From contig JAVJVY010000008.1 in the NCBI GenBank assembly GCA_040220895.1, positions 186,001 through 250,000 of the forward strand: 64,000 bases of DNA, written 5' to 3'. The notes beneath the pieces are model-generated. The model had not been told where the DNA came from, did not search any database, and was given only the letters and a program-made list of their open reading frames with translations. The DNA is from UBA11591 sp040220895 (lineage in GTDB: Bacteria; Bacteroidota; Bacteroidia; Flavobacteriales_E; Vicingaceae). This document shows positions 54,042 to 62,820 of this stretch, one piece after another. The position numbers were made by a program, and so were the translations under genes. Numbering within the stretch: the stretch's first letter is position 1; each line of letters opens with the position of its first letter.

Positions 54042-55318
54042 AGGATGAGAAAAAATCCGTGATTGAGGTAGAGAATCTCTCAAAGTTATACCGTCTGGGT
54101 CAAATTGGCACGGGAACCATTTCACATGACCTGAATCGATGGTATGCTCAATTGCGGGGAAAGGAAGATCCATATGCCAAGGTTGGAAGCATTAACGATC
54201 GAAAGGCCGCTGCCAAGAAAGGCGAAAGTGTTTGGGCACTCCGTGACATCAATCTGTCTGTACAACGGGGTGAAGTTCTTGGAATAATCGGAAAAAACGG
54301 AGCCGGCAAGAGCACTCTGCTTAAATTGTTAAGTAGAATAACTTCTCCGACTTCAGGGTCAATAAAGATTAAGGGCAGGGTGGCAAGTTTGTTGGAAGTT
54401 GGGACCGGATTTCATCCCGAAATGACCGGGCGTGAGAATATTTACATGAATGGCACCATCATGGGGATGAAAAAACGCGAAATCGACGGCAAGCTGGATG
54501 ACATTGTCGGGTTCGCCGGTATTGCCAAATACCTGGACACTCCGGTAAAAAGGTATTCCAGCGGTATGACGGTAAGGTTAGGCTTTTCCATTGCCGCTTT
54601 TTTGGAACCCGAGATACTTATTGTAGATGAAGTACTGGCCGTTGGTGATGCGGAATTTCAAAAAATGGCCGTGGGAAAGATGAAGGATGTCAGCAGTCAG
54701 GACGGACGAACAGTGTTGTTTGTTAGCCATAACATGGTAGCCGTGCGCTCATTTTGTACGCGAGGTCTGTTATTGGAAAATGGCGGCATTGTTGCCGATG
54801 GTGAAGTTGCGAATGTGGTTGACCAATACCTTCAGGGAACGTTCGATGAAAGTGGGGTCGTGCGCCCAATATCTCAAAACGGTATTTCCGTCTTGTCTTA
54901 CAAGATCGAATCTGAAGATGCCGATGACATGATCTATTGTGATCGCGCTTTTTCCATTGAACTATTGGTTAAGAACGACATCGATTTTGTGCGAAACATA
55001 GACGTGAGCATGGTGTTTAAATATGAAACGGGCGAAGATGTATTTTTGACAAGCAGCATTTTTCAGGAGCAAGCAATCGCCCTGGGTAAGGATGAGTCGG
55101 GTCGCTTTAAAATTGATGTACCAAAGAATCTTTTGAACGTCGGTATGTTCTCCATCGATCTGCTGGTGGTTGAGGCAAATAATAAAGTGGCCCTGAGAGA
55201 AAACGATTATTTGCAAATCAACGTTTCAAATTCAGAAGTTTTTTCAAAAGGATGGATCGGCAAGACCAGAGGGTCCATCAAACCGAACCTCACTTGGCAC
55301 GTTAGTAAAATTGACTAG
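54038..55318 (+). CDS. wzt: Polysaccharide ABC exporter ATPase with C-terminal Wzt-like domain
   Basis: 426 residues. ATPase part about 1-260: Walker A GIIGKNGAGKSTLLKL, Q-loop region SLLEVGTGFHPEMTGRENIYMNG (family-typical), signature RYSSGMTVRLGFSIAA, Walker B ILIVDEVLAVGDAEF and SHN switch. About 160 further residues form a beta-sandwich (LSYKIESEDADD, FSIELLVKNDID to FSIDLLVVEANNK), the position of the Wzt carbohydrate-binding domain that reads a chain-ending modification before export. A long insert (about residues 25-55) before Walker A is typical of these exporters. Overlaps the next gene by 8 bp. Confidence 0.93.
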   Translation: MKDEKKSVIEVENLSKLYRLGQIGTGTISHDLNRWYAQLRGKEDPYAKVGSINDRKAAAKKGESVWALRDINLSVQRGEVLGIIGKNGAGKSTLLKLLSRITSPTSGSIKIKGRVASLLEVGTGFHPEMTGRENIYMNGTIMGMKKREIDGKLDDIVGFAGIAKYLDTPVKRYSSGMTVRLGFSIAAFLEPEILIVDEVLAVGDAEFQKMAVGKMKDVSSQDGRTVLFVSHNMVAVRSFCTRGLLLENGGIVADGEVANVVDQYLQGTFDESGVVRPISQNGISVLSYKIESEDADDMIYCDRAFSIELLVKNDIDFVRNIDVSMVFKYETGEDVFLTSSIFQEQAIALGKDESGRFKIDVPKNLLNVGMFSIDLLVVEANNKVALRENDYLQINVSNSEVFSKGWIGKTRGSIKPNLTWHVSKID

Positions 55319-56075
55319 AATCCTAATAATTTTGGGTACGCACCGCAGCGGGTCCAACTTCGTGGCAGATGTGCTAAATCAGCGAGATTGCCTTATTTTG
55401 GGTGAAGTCTTCGACGCCTTTTTTCTTAAGAATCAACGAGGTCATTTGATAAAAGGCATGTCAATTTACGACCTGCTGCCAAATTCCGGTATTCCATCGC
55501 TTTTTGCTCTTCGATACAAAAATCCACCGTTGTTCTTATTTCGTTTGTTGAGATCTTTAAATCGGGTCACTGCTAAAGAATACGTGGGCTTCAGGCTATT
55601 CTACAACCAATTGAATGCTTCTCGCAGGGTTTATTGGACCATTTCAATATTGAGATATCTCCCCTTTGTTCGATTCGTACATCTCAGGCGCAGAAATCTT
55701 CTCCATTCCTTCATCAGCTTGGAAAAAGCAAAAGTATCCAGATCTTTTGGCAGCCTTGGAAAAGAAGATAAAAAACGCACAGAGATTACCTTCGATATTG
55801 CGCAATATGAGAAGTACCGCGATCGCATCGCCCGGGAAATTAAAAAATACGACGAATGGATGGGTAAAGGCGACGTGAAAATCATCTATGAAGATCTATT
55901 ATCGGATGAAGATCAATGGAACAGCTTGGGCAATGAATTGGGCATAATAGGTTTATCAAATAAGTCAACCTTGAATAAACAAAGCAGGGAACCATTTAAT
56001 GGCATTTCCAATCTGAAAGAAGTTGAATCCTTTCTGGAAAAAGAGAATGACCGCTTATTCTTGGTGAAATCATGA
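55311..56075 (+). CDS. Sulfotransferase-like protein
   Basis: 254 residues starting at a TTG that overlaps the wzt stop by 8 bp. The N-terminal ILIILGTHRSGSNFVADVLN is a sulfate-donor (PAPS) loop of the Stf0 kind, VRFVHLRRRNLLHSFISLEKAK contains the 3'-phosphate-binding arginine and serine, and GDVKIIYEDLL is the late family segment. Acts on a carbohydrate or lipid-linked acceptor, not identified. No signal peptide or membrane helix, so it should sulfate the chain in the cytoplasm before export by Wzm/Wzt. Confidence 0.8.
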   Translation: MTRILIILGTHRSGSNFVADVLNQRDCLILGEVFDAFFLKNQRGHLIKGMSIYDLLPNSGIPSLFALRYKNPPLFLFRLLRSLNRVTAKEYVGFRLFYNQLNASRRVYWTISILRYLPFVRFVHLRRRNLLHSFISLEKAKVSRSFGSLGKEDKKRTEITFDIAQYEKYRDRIAREIKKYDEWMGKGDVKIIYEDLLSDEDQWNSLGNELGIIGLSNKSTLNKQSREPFNGISNLKEVESFLEKENDRLFLVKS

Positions 56076-56875
56076 AAGTTGGCGCATTCATCATCGGAGC
56101 TCAAAAAGCGGGTACGACGTCATTGTTTAATCACCTGGCCCTGCATTCCAATTTATTAACCGCTAAAGTCAAAGAACTCAATTATTTCTCTTCGGACAAG
56201 AATTTTGAAAAAGGGACATTCTGGTACCATCGTCAATTCGGCCCGAATTGGATCAAATCCCTTCTCCAGTCAAATGCGACCTACCTAGATGCTACCCCGG
56301 AATACCTTTATTACCCACAAGTTGCTCGTCGAATTAAAGAATATAATCCAAAGGCCCGCTTCATTGTATTACTCAGAAATCCCATAGATCGGGCATTCTC
56401 GGCATGGAATATGTTTAAGAATTTGCATGAAATCGGCCTTGATGAGACAGAAAAATACATCCGGTTCTATGACCAGGAGGTATATTCCGCATTATATAGG
56501 TTATTATCAACACCTGAATTTCCATCTTTTATCGAGTCAATTGAATCGGAATTAAAAAGTCAGTCCATTGAGCCAAGCTTTCTTAAAAGGGGATTGTATG
56601 CGCGTCAGTTAAAGCCTTATTTCGAATTATTCTCGAAGGAATCGATTATGGTGATTGAAGAAAATGAATTCAGAGAAAATACGAGATTTGTGCTGGATCG
56701 ATGTACGGATCATTTGAAACTCCCCAAGGCAAATTGGCCGAACAATTTCAATGAATTCCATTCAAGAACTTACCTCGACAAACTTAGCGATGAAGAAAGG
56801 CGGTTACTGGTTGATTATTATAAGGAACCGAATAAAGAATTGTTCAGCTTACTCGGAAAAAATTACTTCTGGTGA
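56072..56875 (+). CDS. Sulfotransferase domain protein (NDST/heparan-type)
   Basis: 267 residues. FIIGAQKAGTTSLFNHLALH is a classic PAPS 5'-phosphosulfate loop with the catalytic lysine, ARFIVLLRNPIDRAFSAWNMF is the 3'-phosphate site, and FLKRGLYARQLKPYFELF and the IEENEF segment follow as in bacterial heparan-sulfotransferase-like enzymes. It transfers sulfate from PAPS to a sugar hydroxyl or amine. The start overlaps the preceding sulfotransferase stop by 4 bp and its own stop overlaps the aminotransferase start, so the three genes are translated in series. Confidence 0.9.
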   Translation: MKVGAFIIGAQKAGTTSLFNHLALHSNLLTAKVKELNYFSSDKNFEKGTFWYHRQFGPNWIKSLLQSNATYLDATPEYLYYPQVARRIKEYNPKARFIVLLRNPIDRAFSAWNMFKNLHEIGLDETEKYIRFYDQEVYSALYRLLSTPEFPSFIESIESELKSQSIEPSFLKRGLYARQLKPYFELFSKESIMVIEENEFRENTRFVLDRCTDHLKLPKANWPNNFNEFHSRTYLDKLSDEERRLLVDYYKEPNKELFSLLGKNYFW

Positions 56876-57948
56876 AAGAGATTAGCGTAACCAAGCCGTT
56901 TATGCCTCCTATTGAAGAGTACCAATCAATGGTACAAGCCATATGGAGCCGGGAGTGGCTGACAAATGATGGTCCGGTATTGAAGGACTTTGAAAGCAAA
57001 ATGATGGAAGTGATCGACACCAGAAACTTCTTATTCGTTTCAAATGGCACGGTCGCACTGCAAATAGCCATTGAGTCTCTGGGAATTACGGGTTCAGTAT
57101 TAACCACACCCTTCTCGTACATTGCCACCAGTACTTCAATTCTTTGGCAAAAATGCAAGCCTGTATTTGTAGACATTGATCCCCGGACCTTCAACGTAGA
57201 TGCAGACCTTATCAAGGGCGCAATAAGCGATGAAATAGGTGGTATGCTCTTCACCCATGTTTTTGGCAATCCCTGTGAAGTAGATCGGATTGAGGCCATT
57301 GCCAACGCACATGGAATTCCTGTCATTTATGACGCTGCACATGCCTTTGGCACCAGAATTAACGGAAAAGAGGTCATGTTGCGTGGTGACATCAGCTGTA
57401 CGAGTTTTCATGCCACGAAGCTATTTCATACTGTGGAAGGCGGCGGCGTTGTTTCCGGGAATACGCAGATTCACGAGAAGCTGGCTCTAATGAGAAATTT
57501 TGGTCACAACGGTTTTTATAAGTTTGAAGGAATAGGAATAAACGGCAAGAACTCGGAATTTCACGCCGCCATGGGAATTTGCAACCTGAAGTACCTTCAA
57601 GAAATCCTTAAGGACAGAAAAAGGATTTACAATACTTACAAATCCTTCCTAACAGAAGGTAAGTGTCAATTCCAACAAATAGGCAAGGGTGTAGATCATA
57701 ATGCCAGTTATTTTCCAATAGTTTTGAAAAGTTGGGAGCAGGCAGAAGCAGTGATCTCAACTCTGCGGGAACAAGAAATTTCTCCAAGAAGGTATTTTTA
57801 CCCTTCGCTGAATACCCTTTATGATTCTTCTCAATTATGCCCGGTGAGCGAAGACATTGCTGCTCGAATTTTGTGTCTGCCGGTGTATTTTGGACTCGAA
57901 GATGAAGATATAAAGAGGATTTGCAGTTTGGTGAACGGAGTCATCTGA
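56872..57948 (+). CDS. DegT/DnrJ/EryC1-family sugar aminotransferase
   Basis: 358 residues from a GTG start that overlaps the previous stop by 4 bp. SNGTVALQIAIESLG (phosphate-binding), THVFGNPCEVDRIEAIANAHG, VIYDAAHAFGT (cofactor Asp) and the PLP lysine in CTSFHATKLFHTVEGGG (Lys 183), followed by GINGKNSEFHAAMG, give a complete enzyme. The FHATKLFHTVEGG form of the lysine motif recalls the dTDP- or UDP-4-amino-sugar group (FdtB/VioA-like). Together with the NeuD/PglD-type acetyltransferase it could make an N-acetylated 4-amino-deoxy sugar; this pairing is inferred. Confidence 0.88.
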   Translation: MKEISVTKPFMPPIEEYQSMVQAIWSREWLTNDGPVLKDFESKMMEVIDTRNFLFVSNGTVALQIAIESLGITGSVLTTPFSYIATSTSILWQKCKPVFVDIDPRTFNVDADLIKGAISDEIGGMLFTHVFGNPCEVDRIEAIANAHGIPVIYDAAHAFGTRINGKEVMLRGDISCTSFHATKLFHTVEGGGVVSGNTQIHEKLALMRNFGHNGFYKFEGIGINGKNSEFHAAMGICNLKYLQEILKDRKRIYNTYKSFLTEGKCQFQQIGKGVDHNASYFPIVLKSWEQAEAVISTLREQEISPRRYFYPSLNTLYDSSQLCPVSEDIAARILCLPVYFGLEDEDIKRICSLVNGVI

Positions 57949-57988
57949 TTACCTTCGCCGCTCGGTTTTAATAGAATATTCAGATTAA

Positions 57989-58897
57989 ATGGTTTCTGTT
58001 GTCGTAATTACATTCAAGCACGAGCAATTCATCGCTAAAACGCTGGATTCCATTCTTGCTCAAAAAAGAGACTTTGACTTGGAAATACTCATAGGTGAAG
58101 ATTGCAGCCCTGATTCAACGCGTCAAATTTGCGAGGATTACCAGAAGAAACATTCAGACATCATTCGATTATTGCCGTCCAAAGAGAATCTTGGGGTCAA
58201 TAAAAATATTCTACGAACTATTTCGGAATCTAAAGGCGACTACATTGCCTTTTGTGAAGGAGATGACTATTGGATAGACCAGCACAAACTCCAGAAACAG
58301 GTAGATTTTTTAACTGAGAATCCCTTGTGTTTCATGTCCACACACGACGCTGTGGTTATGCAAGACGGAAAGGAAACGGGTCTGTACTCCGAACTTCCTG
58401 GCAATGCGATGAAGGGGAAGTATAAGCGCATTTTCACCACCGAAGATACCTTTGAAGGTTGGTTTCTGCATACCGCTACCCTTATGCATCGAAACAAAAA
58501 ACTGGATTATCCTTCTATACTTTATGAGGCCTTCAGTTTCGACGTCGCGTATATTTCCATTCTTTCAAAACACGGAACCATTGGCTACATCGATCAAGCC
58601 ATGAGCTGCTATCGCAAACATCCCGGAGGTATCTCTTTTACGGGCTGGAAAAAAGGCAATTATTATTTAAATTGGCTTACCATGTATGATGCCCTTGATG
58701 AGTACTTCGATTTCAAATACCACAAGCAGATATCAAAGGCAAAAGAAAAAAACTGCTACTGGTATTTTGAAAAAATTGAAAGAGAAAGCAATGAATTGAT
58801 CCGCAAAATGGGTCGTGGAGAACTGGACGTCAGCTACCCTATGCTACTCAGGATAATCAAAGGTTATTTTCGTCGCAAACTAAAGAGAATCAAGTAG
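57989..58897 (+). CDS. Family 2 glycosyltransferase
   Basis: 302 residues, GT-A fold. VSVVVITFKHEQFIAKTLDSILAQ and LEILIGEDCSPDSTRQICEDY form the nucleotide-sugar site, and YIAFCEGDDYWIDQHKLQKQVDFL contains the metal-binding acidic residues. The later HTATLMHRNK segment with FDVAYISILSKHG is found in GT2 members of surface-polysaccharide loci. Donor and acceptor sugars are unknown. A 40-bp gap separates it from the aminotransferase gene, the longest gap so far in the operon; no clear promoter was found there. Confidence 0.9.
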   Translation: MVSVVVITFKHEQFIAKTLDSILAQKRDFDLEILIGEDCSPDSTRQICEDYQKKHSDIIRLLPSKENLGVNKNILRTISESKGDYIAFCEGDDYWIDQHKLQKQVDFLTENPLCFMSTHDAVVMQDGKETGLYSELPGNAMKGKYKRIFTTEDTFEGWFLHTATLMHRNKKLDYPSILYEAFSFDVAYISILSKHGTIGYIDQAMSCYRKHPGGISFTGWKKGNYYLNWLTMYDALDEYFDFKYHKQISKAKEKNCYWYFEKIERESNELIRKMGRGELDVSYPMLLRIIKGYFRRKLKRIK

Positions 58898-58900
58898 GCG

Positions 58901-59728
58901 GTGAAGGGTCTTAAAATCATCGGTCGACTTACGAATAAGCTTAAACGAACCTGGAGGCTCGTGACAGCTCCACTGCGCAAATCGCCTGACTTCATCATAA
59001 TTGGAGCTCAAAAAAGCGGAACATCTTCGCTCTTCACATACTTGGAGCAGCACCCCGATGTGGCATTGAGTGAGATTAAAGAACTCCATTATTTTGATGA
59101 TCATTATCATTTGGGAATGAACAAATACAAACGTCACTTCCCATTTCTATGGAGCCATAAGAAATGCGGTGAAGCTTCGCCGTATTATTTTTTTCACCCA
59201 AGCGTTCCCAAAAGAATTCACCAGTCTTTAAAAGGGACAAAATTTATCGTAATGCTAAGGGACCCGGTAAAAAGAGCTTATTCCCATTATAAACACATGT
59301 TAAGGTATGATGGGGTAGAAGAACTGGATTTTCTTGATGCGCTAAAGGCAGAACCCGAAAGACTTCTTGGGGAAAATGAGAAATTGAAAGCAGAAGAAAT
59401 ACAATGGAGCAGCAATCACACCAGATTTTCCTATACTTCCAGAGGAAGGTATGCCGAACAGATCAATGAGTGGTTGGAATTCTTTGAAATGGATTGTTTT
59501 CATTTTATAAAGAGTGAGTCCTTTTTTAAAAATACTTTTCAAGAGATGAACAAGGTCTATGACTTTCTCGAACTGGAGCCTTTTACTGGCATTAACTTAG
59601 CGGCACAAAACAAAGGAAAATATGAAGATGCACCTTCTCAAGAAGCAATTGACTTTATAAGAGAGAACCTTAAGGAAGACCAGGAAGAGTTAATCAAACT
59701 ACTTGGAAAGGAATTTTCATGGGATTGA
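58901..59728 (+). CDS. Sulfotransferase domain protein
   Basis: 275 residues from a GTG start 3 bp after the previous stop. DFIIIGAQKSGTSSLFTYLEQH is the PAPS loop with lysine, KFIVMLRDPVKRAYSHYKHM the 3'-phosphate site, and SRGRYAEQINEWLEFF with FHFIKSESFFKN completes the heparan-type family pattern. The N-terminal 28 residues are basic and could contact a membrane. This is the third PAPS-loop sulfotransferase on the plus strand and resembles the 56072 gene in layout. The acceptor is not predictable. Confidence 0.9.
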   Translation: MKGLKIIGRLTNKLKRTWRLVTAPLRKSPDFIIIGAQKSGTSSLFTYLEQHPDVALSEIKELHYFDDHYHLGMNKYKRHFPFLWSHKKCGEASPYYFFHPSVPKRIHQSLKGTKFIVMLRDPVKRAYSHYKHMLRYDGVEELDFLDALKAEPERLLGENEKLKAEEIQWSSNHTRFSYTSRGRYAEQINEWLEFFEMDCFHFIKSESFFKNTFQEMNKVYDFLELEPFTGINLAAQNKGKYEDAPSQEAIDFIRENLKEDQEELIKLLGKEFSWD

Positions 59729-59737
59729 ATAGAAATC

Positions 59738-60757
59738 ATGAATAAAAAGGTTTCCATAATAACCCCCTCCTTCAATAGGGCAAATGTGATTGGTGAAACC
59801 GCCCAGTCAATTTTTGACCAAGATTATGAAAACTGGGAATGGGTCATCGTAGATGACGGATCTACCGATGATTCCATTGCACTTATTTCTTCATATTGTG
59901 AAAAGGATAACAGGGTAAAACTCTTTCCAAGGGACAGGGAACCCAAAGGCGCTGCGACCTGCCGGAACATTGCCGTAGAGCATTGCACAGGTGACTACCT
60001 GATTTTTCTTGACACCGACGACCTGATAGCACCCTTTTGTTTGAGTCAGCGGGTCACTTGCGCGGGGGAACACCCCGATGCAGATTTTGCCATTTTCCCC
60101 ATGTTGCTTTTCAAAAAAGAACGGAATGACCTCAACCTGCTATGGAACACTGATAAAGAGACCAATGATCTGGAACGATTCTTGACTTATGATCCAATAT
60201 GTCAGGGAACCGGAACCATTTGGCAAAAGCAGTCTTTTGTGAATGTTGGAATGTGGGACGAGGATCTGGCATTGTGGCAGGACGTAGAACTTCATCTTAG
60301 AAGTCTTCTCAAGGGTTTGAGGTACGTAAAATCAATGAACAGTCCACCAGATACGTACATCAGGATTTCGGATGAGAGTTTGTCTCGGACAAATTACCAT
60401 TCATTGCCCAAATACAGAAGCAGAAATAAAGTATTCAAGTCGGTAATTATAGCCATGAATAAGCAGCAATTGGGGGCTCATATCAAAGGGCTCAGAACCA
60501 TGGGATATGACATTGTGGTGAATGGAATTTTAAGCGGTCATTTTTTTGAGGCTCAAAAACTTATTCAATTTTTAGCATCCTATCCGGTGTTTTCAAAAAC
60601 TGAGTTGAGATCATTTTCACGGTATTTGAAACTGAGGAAATTCCGAATTTATAAATTGTCTTTTTTGGATGATTATCTTAGCCGAAAAATTGAGCTAATT
60701 AAACCACTGGCCGAGAATAGCCTTGGTAAAATACCGTACAACGAAATCGAGAAATAA
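59738..60757 (+). CDS. Family 2 glycosyltransferase
   Basis: 339 residues. VSIITPSFNRANVIGETAQSIFDQDYENWEWVIVDDGSTDDS is a textbook GT2 nucleotide-binding start (given here in two parts: residues 4-24 and 25-45), and GDYLIFLDTDDLIAPFCLSQR holds the metal-binding DxD. The GTGTIWQKQSF and WDEDLALWQDVELHLRSL segments match the catalytic-base region. Nothing suggests a membrane anchor. Donor and acceptor are unknown. Placed between a sulfotransferase and an epimerase gene in the same operon. Confidence 0.9.
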   Translation: MNKKVSIITPSFNRANVIGETAQSIFDQDYENWEWVIVDDGSTDDSIALISSYCEKDNRVKLFPRDREPKGAATCRNIAVEHCTGDYLIFLDTDDLIAPFCLSQRVTCAGEHPDADFAIFPMLLFKKERNDLNLLWNTDKETNDLERFLTYDPICQGTGTIWQKQSFVNVGMWDEDLALWQDVELHLRSLLKGLRYVKSMNSPPDTYIRISDESLSRTNYHSLPKYRSRNKVFKSVIIAMNKQQLGAHIKGLRTMGYDIVVNGILSGHFFEAQKLIQFLASYPVFSKTELRSFSRYLKLRKFRIYKLSFLDDYLSRKIELIKPLAENSLGKIPYNEIEK

Positions 60758-60761
60758 CAAC

Positions 60762-61769
60762 ATGAATTCTACCATTCTTGTAACCGGGGCCGCCGGATTT
60801 ATTGGATCACATGTTTGTGATCACCTTTTGAGTCAGGGTAATCAAGTAGTTGCCTTGGATGATCTTTCAGGTGGATTCAGAGACAATGTCAATGAAAAAG
60901 CTGAGTTTGTAAAAGGGAGTATTACCGATGTTGCCTTGATCAACGAGCTTTTTGCCAAACATAAGTTCGAATACGTTTTTCACCTTGCAGCATATGCGGC
61001 CGAAGGTCTCAGCCATTTCATCAGAAATTTCAATTATCACAATAACCTGATTGGCAGCATCAATCTAATAAATGCCTCGGTTAATGCAGGTACGGTCAAG
61101 TGTTTTGTGTTTACCTCGTCTATTGCCGTTTATGGGCATAACCAATTGCCCATGAAAGAGGAAACAGTTCCGGCACCCGAGGATCCTTACGGAATAGCAA
61201 AGTATGCTGTAGAACAAGATCTCAGGGCTGCAAAAGAAATGTTTGGTTTGGATTCAATGATCTTTAGGCCGCACAATGTTTATGGAGAGCGTCAAAACAT
61301 TGGTGATCCATATAGGAATGTAGTAGGAATTTTTATGAATCAGATCATGCAGGGCAAAAAGCTTACCATTTTTGGCGATGGCTCACAAAGCCGGGCATTC
61401 AGTCACATTGACGACGTAGCACCCATCATTGCCAGCAGCATCGGTAACCCATCTGCCTACAATGAAGTATTCAATATCGGTGCCGACAAACCTTACAGTG
61501 TAAAAGAATTGGCAACCATTGTTTGTGAATCCTTTGGTGTGCCGGAGGCACTGGAATTTCTGGAAGCCCGAAACGAAGTGGATCACGCTTATTCGGACCA
61601 CGCTAAGGTCAGGTCGTACTTTGGATCATTTTTTAAGAATGTAGATCTGAAAGAGGGAATAGAGCGCATGGTTGAGGATGCTAAAGCCAAAGGACCAAGA
61701 CAGGGAGAAAAATTCAAGGGCATTGAAATAGAAAAGAACATGCCTCCCGCATGGAAAAAACTGATTTGA
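60762..61769 (+). CDS. NAD-dependent sugar-nucleotide epimerase/dehydratase (extended SDR)
   Basis: 335 residues from the ATG at 60762; the in-frame ATG 39 bp upstream would lie inside the preceding gene. ILVTGAAGFIGSHVCDHLL is the NAD-binding loop, FHLAAYAAEG and VFTSSIAVYG carry the active-site serine, and YGIAKYAVEQDL the Tyr-x3-Lys pair. The HNVYGERQNIGDPYRNVVGIF and RAFSHIDDVAP segments are like UDP-glucose/UDP-GlcNAc 4-epimerases. Exact substrate is not determined. It supplies a sugar nucleotide to the glycosyltransferases around it. Confidence 0.9.
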   Translation: MNSTILVTGAAGFIGSHVCDHLLSQGNQVVALDDLSGGFRDNVNEKAEFVKGSITDVALINELFAKHKFEYVFHLAAYAAEGLSHFIRNFNYHNNLIGSINLINASVNAGTVKCFVFTSSIAVYGHNQLPMKEETVPAPEDPYGIAKYAVEQDLRAAKEMFGLDSMIFRPHNVYGERQNIGDPYRNVVGIFMNQIMQGKKLTIFGDGSQSRAFSHIDDVAPIIASSIGNPSAYNEVFNIGADKPYSVKELATIVCESFGVPEALEFLEARNEVDHAYSDHAKVRSYFGSFFKNVDLKEGIERMVEDAKAKGPRQGEKFKGIEIEKNMPPAWKKLI

Positions 61770-61772
61770 TCA

Positions 61773-62777
61773 ATGACGGAAATCTCCATCGTTAAGCCGC
61801 GCATCTCAGTTATCATTCCCGTAAAGAACGAGGCAGCGAAAATTGCCAAATGCATTGACTCCATCCTCAAGCAAAGCGTTCCTGTATTTGAAATACTAGC
61901 ACTTGATTCGGGATCCGATGACGGCAGTCTCGATATAATGCAGAACTATGACCTTGTGAAGGTGATTCCAATACCGCCGGATGAATTTAACCATGGCCAA
62001 ACAAGAAATCTCGGAGTCGAGGTTTCCAGCGGTGATTACTGTCTCTTGACAGTGGGTGATGCCGAGGCTTATGATGAAAAATGGATTGAGAACTTAATGG
62101 CCGGGTTTACCGATGAAGAAGTGGTGGCAGTCTGCGGACAACAAGTAGTGGCCCATTTGAATGAAAATAATCCGGTAGAGTGGTTCAGGCCAGTCTCAGA
62201 GCCACGAATCAGATCCTTTCAATTTGACAAGAGCCATTTCAATTCCTTGAGCCCCGAAGAGAAGAAAAAGGTTTGTTCCTGGGACGATGTCACAGCGATA
62301 TACAAGAGGGACGTACTGTTAGAGATACCATTCAGGCGCACTTCTTACGCCGAAGACGCGCAGTGGGCAAAGGATGCTATATTGAAAGGTAAGAAGATCG
62401 CTTATAATCCGGCAGCCAGAGTTTATCATTACCATTTGGCCGATCCTGAATTCGCATTTAAAAAGAGCTTTACCGTATTCTATCACTTGTATCAATTTTT
62501 TGGTTTAATGCCAAAGCGTGAAGAGATGTCTGTGATGAAAAAGGCCAGGATCTTAAAACTTCTTTGGATTAGTAAGGGCATTTCATTGGCCGAAATGATG
62601 TCCTGGTACTCGTATAACATTTCACTGAATAAAGGTGTAAACCGCGCAGTTGAAACTTTTCTAACCTTATTGAAATCAGGAGAAGAGGCGTTGAATAAAT
62701 ATCATGAAAAGGAATTTTCCAAACCACCTGTGCCGGTAAAATCGCACATGAAAGAAGTGAAATCGGGAAGATCATGA
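61773..62777 (+). CDS. Family 2 glycosyltransferase (rhamnosyltransferase-like)
   Basis: 334 residues. ISVIIPVKNEAAKIAKCIDSIL, EILALDSGSDDGSLDIM and the FNHGQTRNLGVEVSSGDYCL segment are typical of GT2 members annotated as rhamnosyltransferases, where the FxHgxTRN motif is diagnostic; LTVGDAEAYDEKW replaces the usual DxD. The RRTSYAEDAQWAKDAILKGKKIAYNP segment holds the catalytic-base region. The linkage to rhamnose is by motif only. The C-terminus has a hydrophobic helical tail but no clear membrane span. Confidence 0.88.
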   Translation: MTEISIVKPRISVIIPVKNEAAKIAKCIDSILKQSVPVFEILALDSGSDDGSLDIMQNYDLVKVIPIPPDEFNHGQTRNLGVEVSSGDYCLLTVGDAEAYDEKWIENLMAGFTDEEVVAVCGQQVVAHLNENNPVEWFRPVSEPRIRSFQFDKSHFNSLSPEEKKKVCSWDDVTAIYKRDVLLEIPFRRTSYAEDAQWAKDAILKGKKIAYNPAARVYHYHLADPEFAFKKSFTVFYHLYQFFGLMPKREEMSVMKKARILKLLWISKGISLAEMMSWYSYNISLNKGVNRAVETFLTLLKSGEEALNKYHEKEFSKPPVPVKSHMKEVKSGRS

Positions 62778-62820
62778 ATGTTGAATTGACAAGGCTATAT
62801 TCCCAGTTGGGACCATTCAC

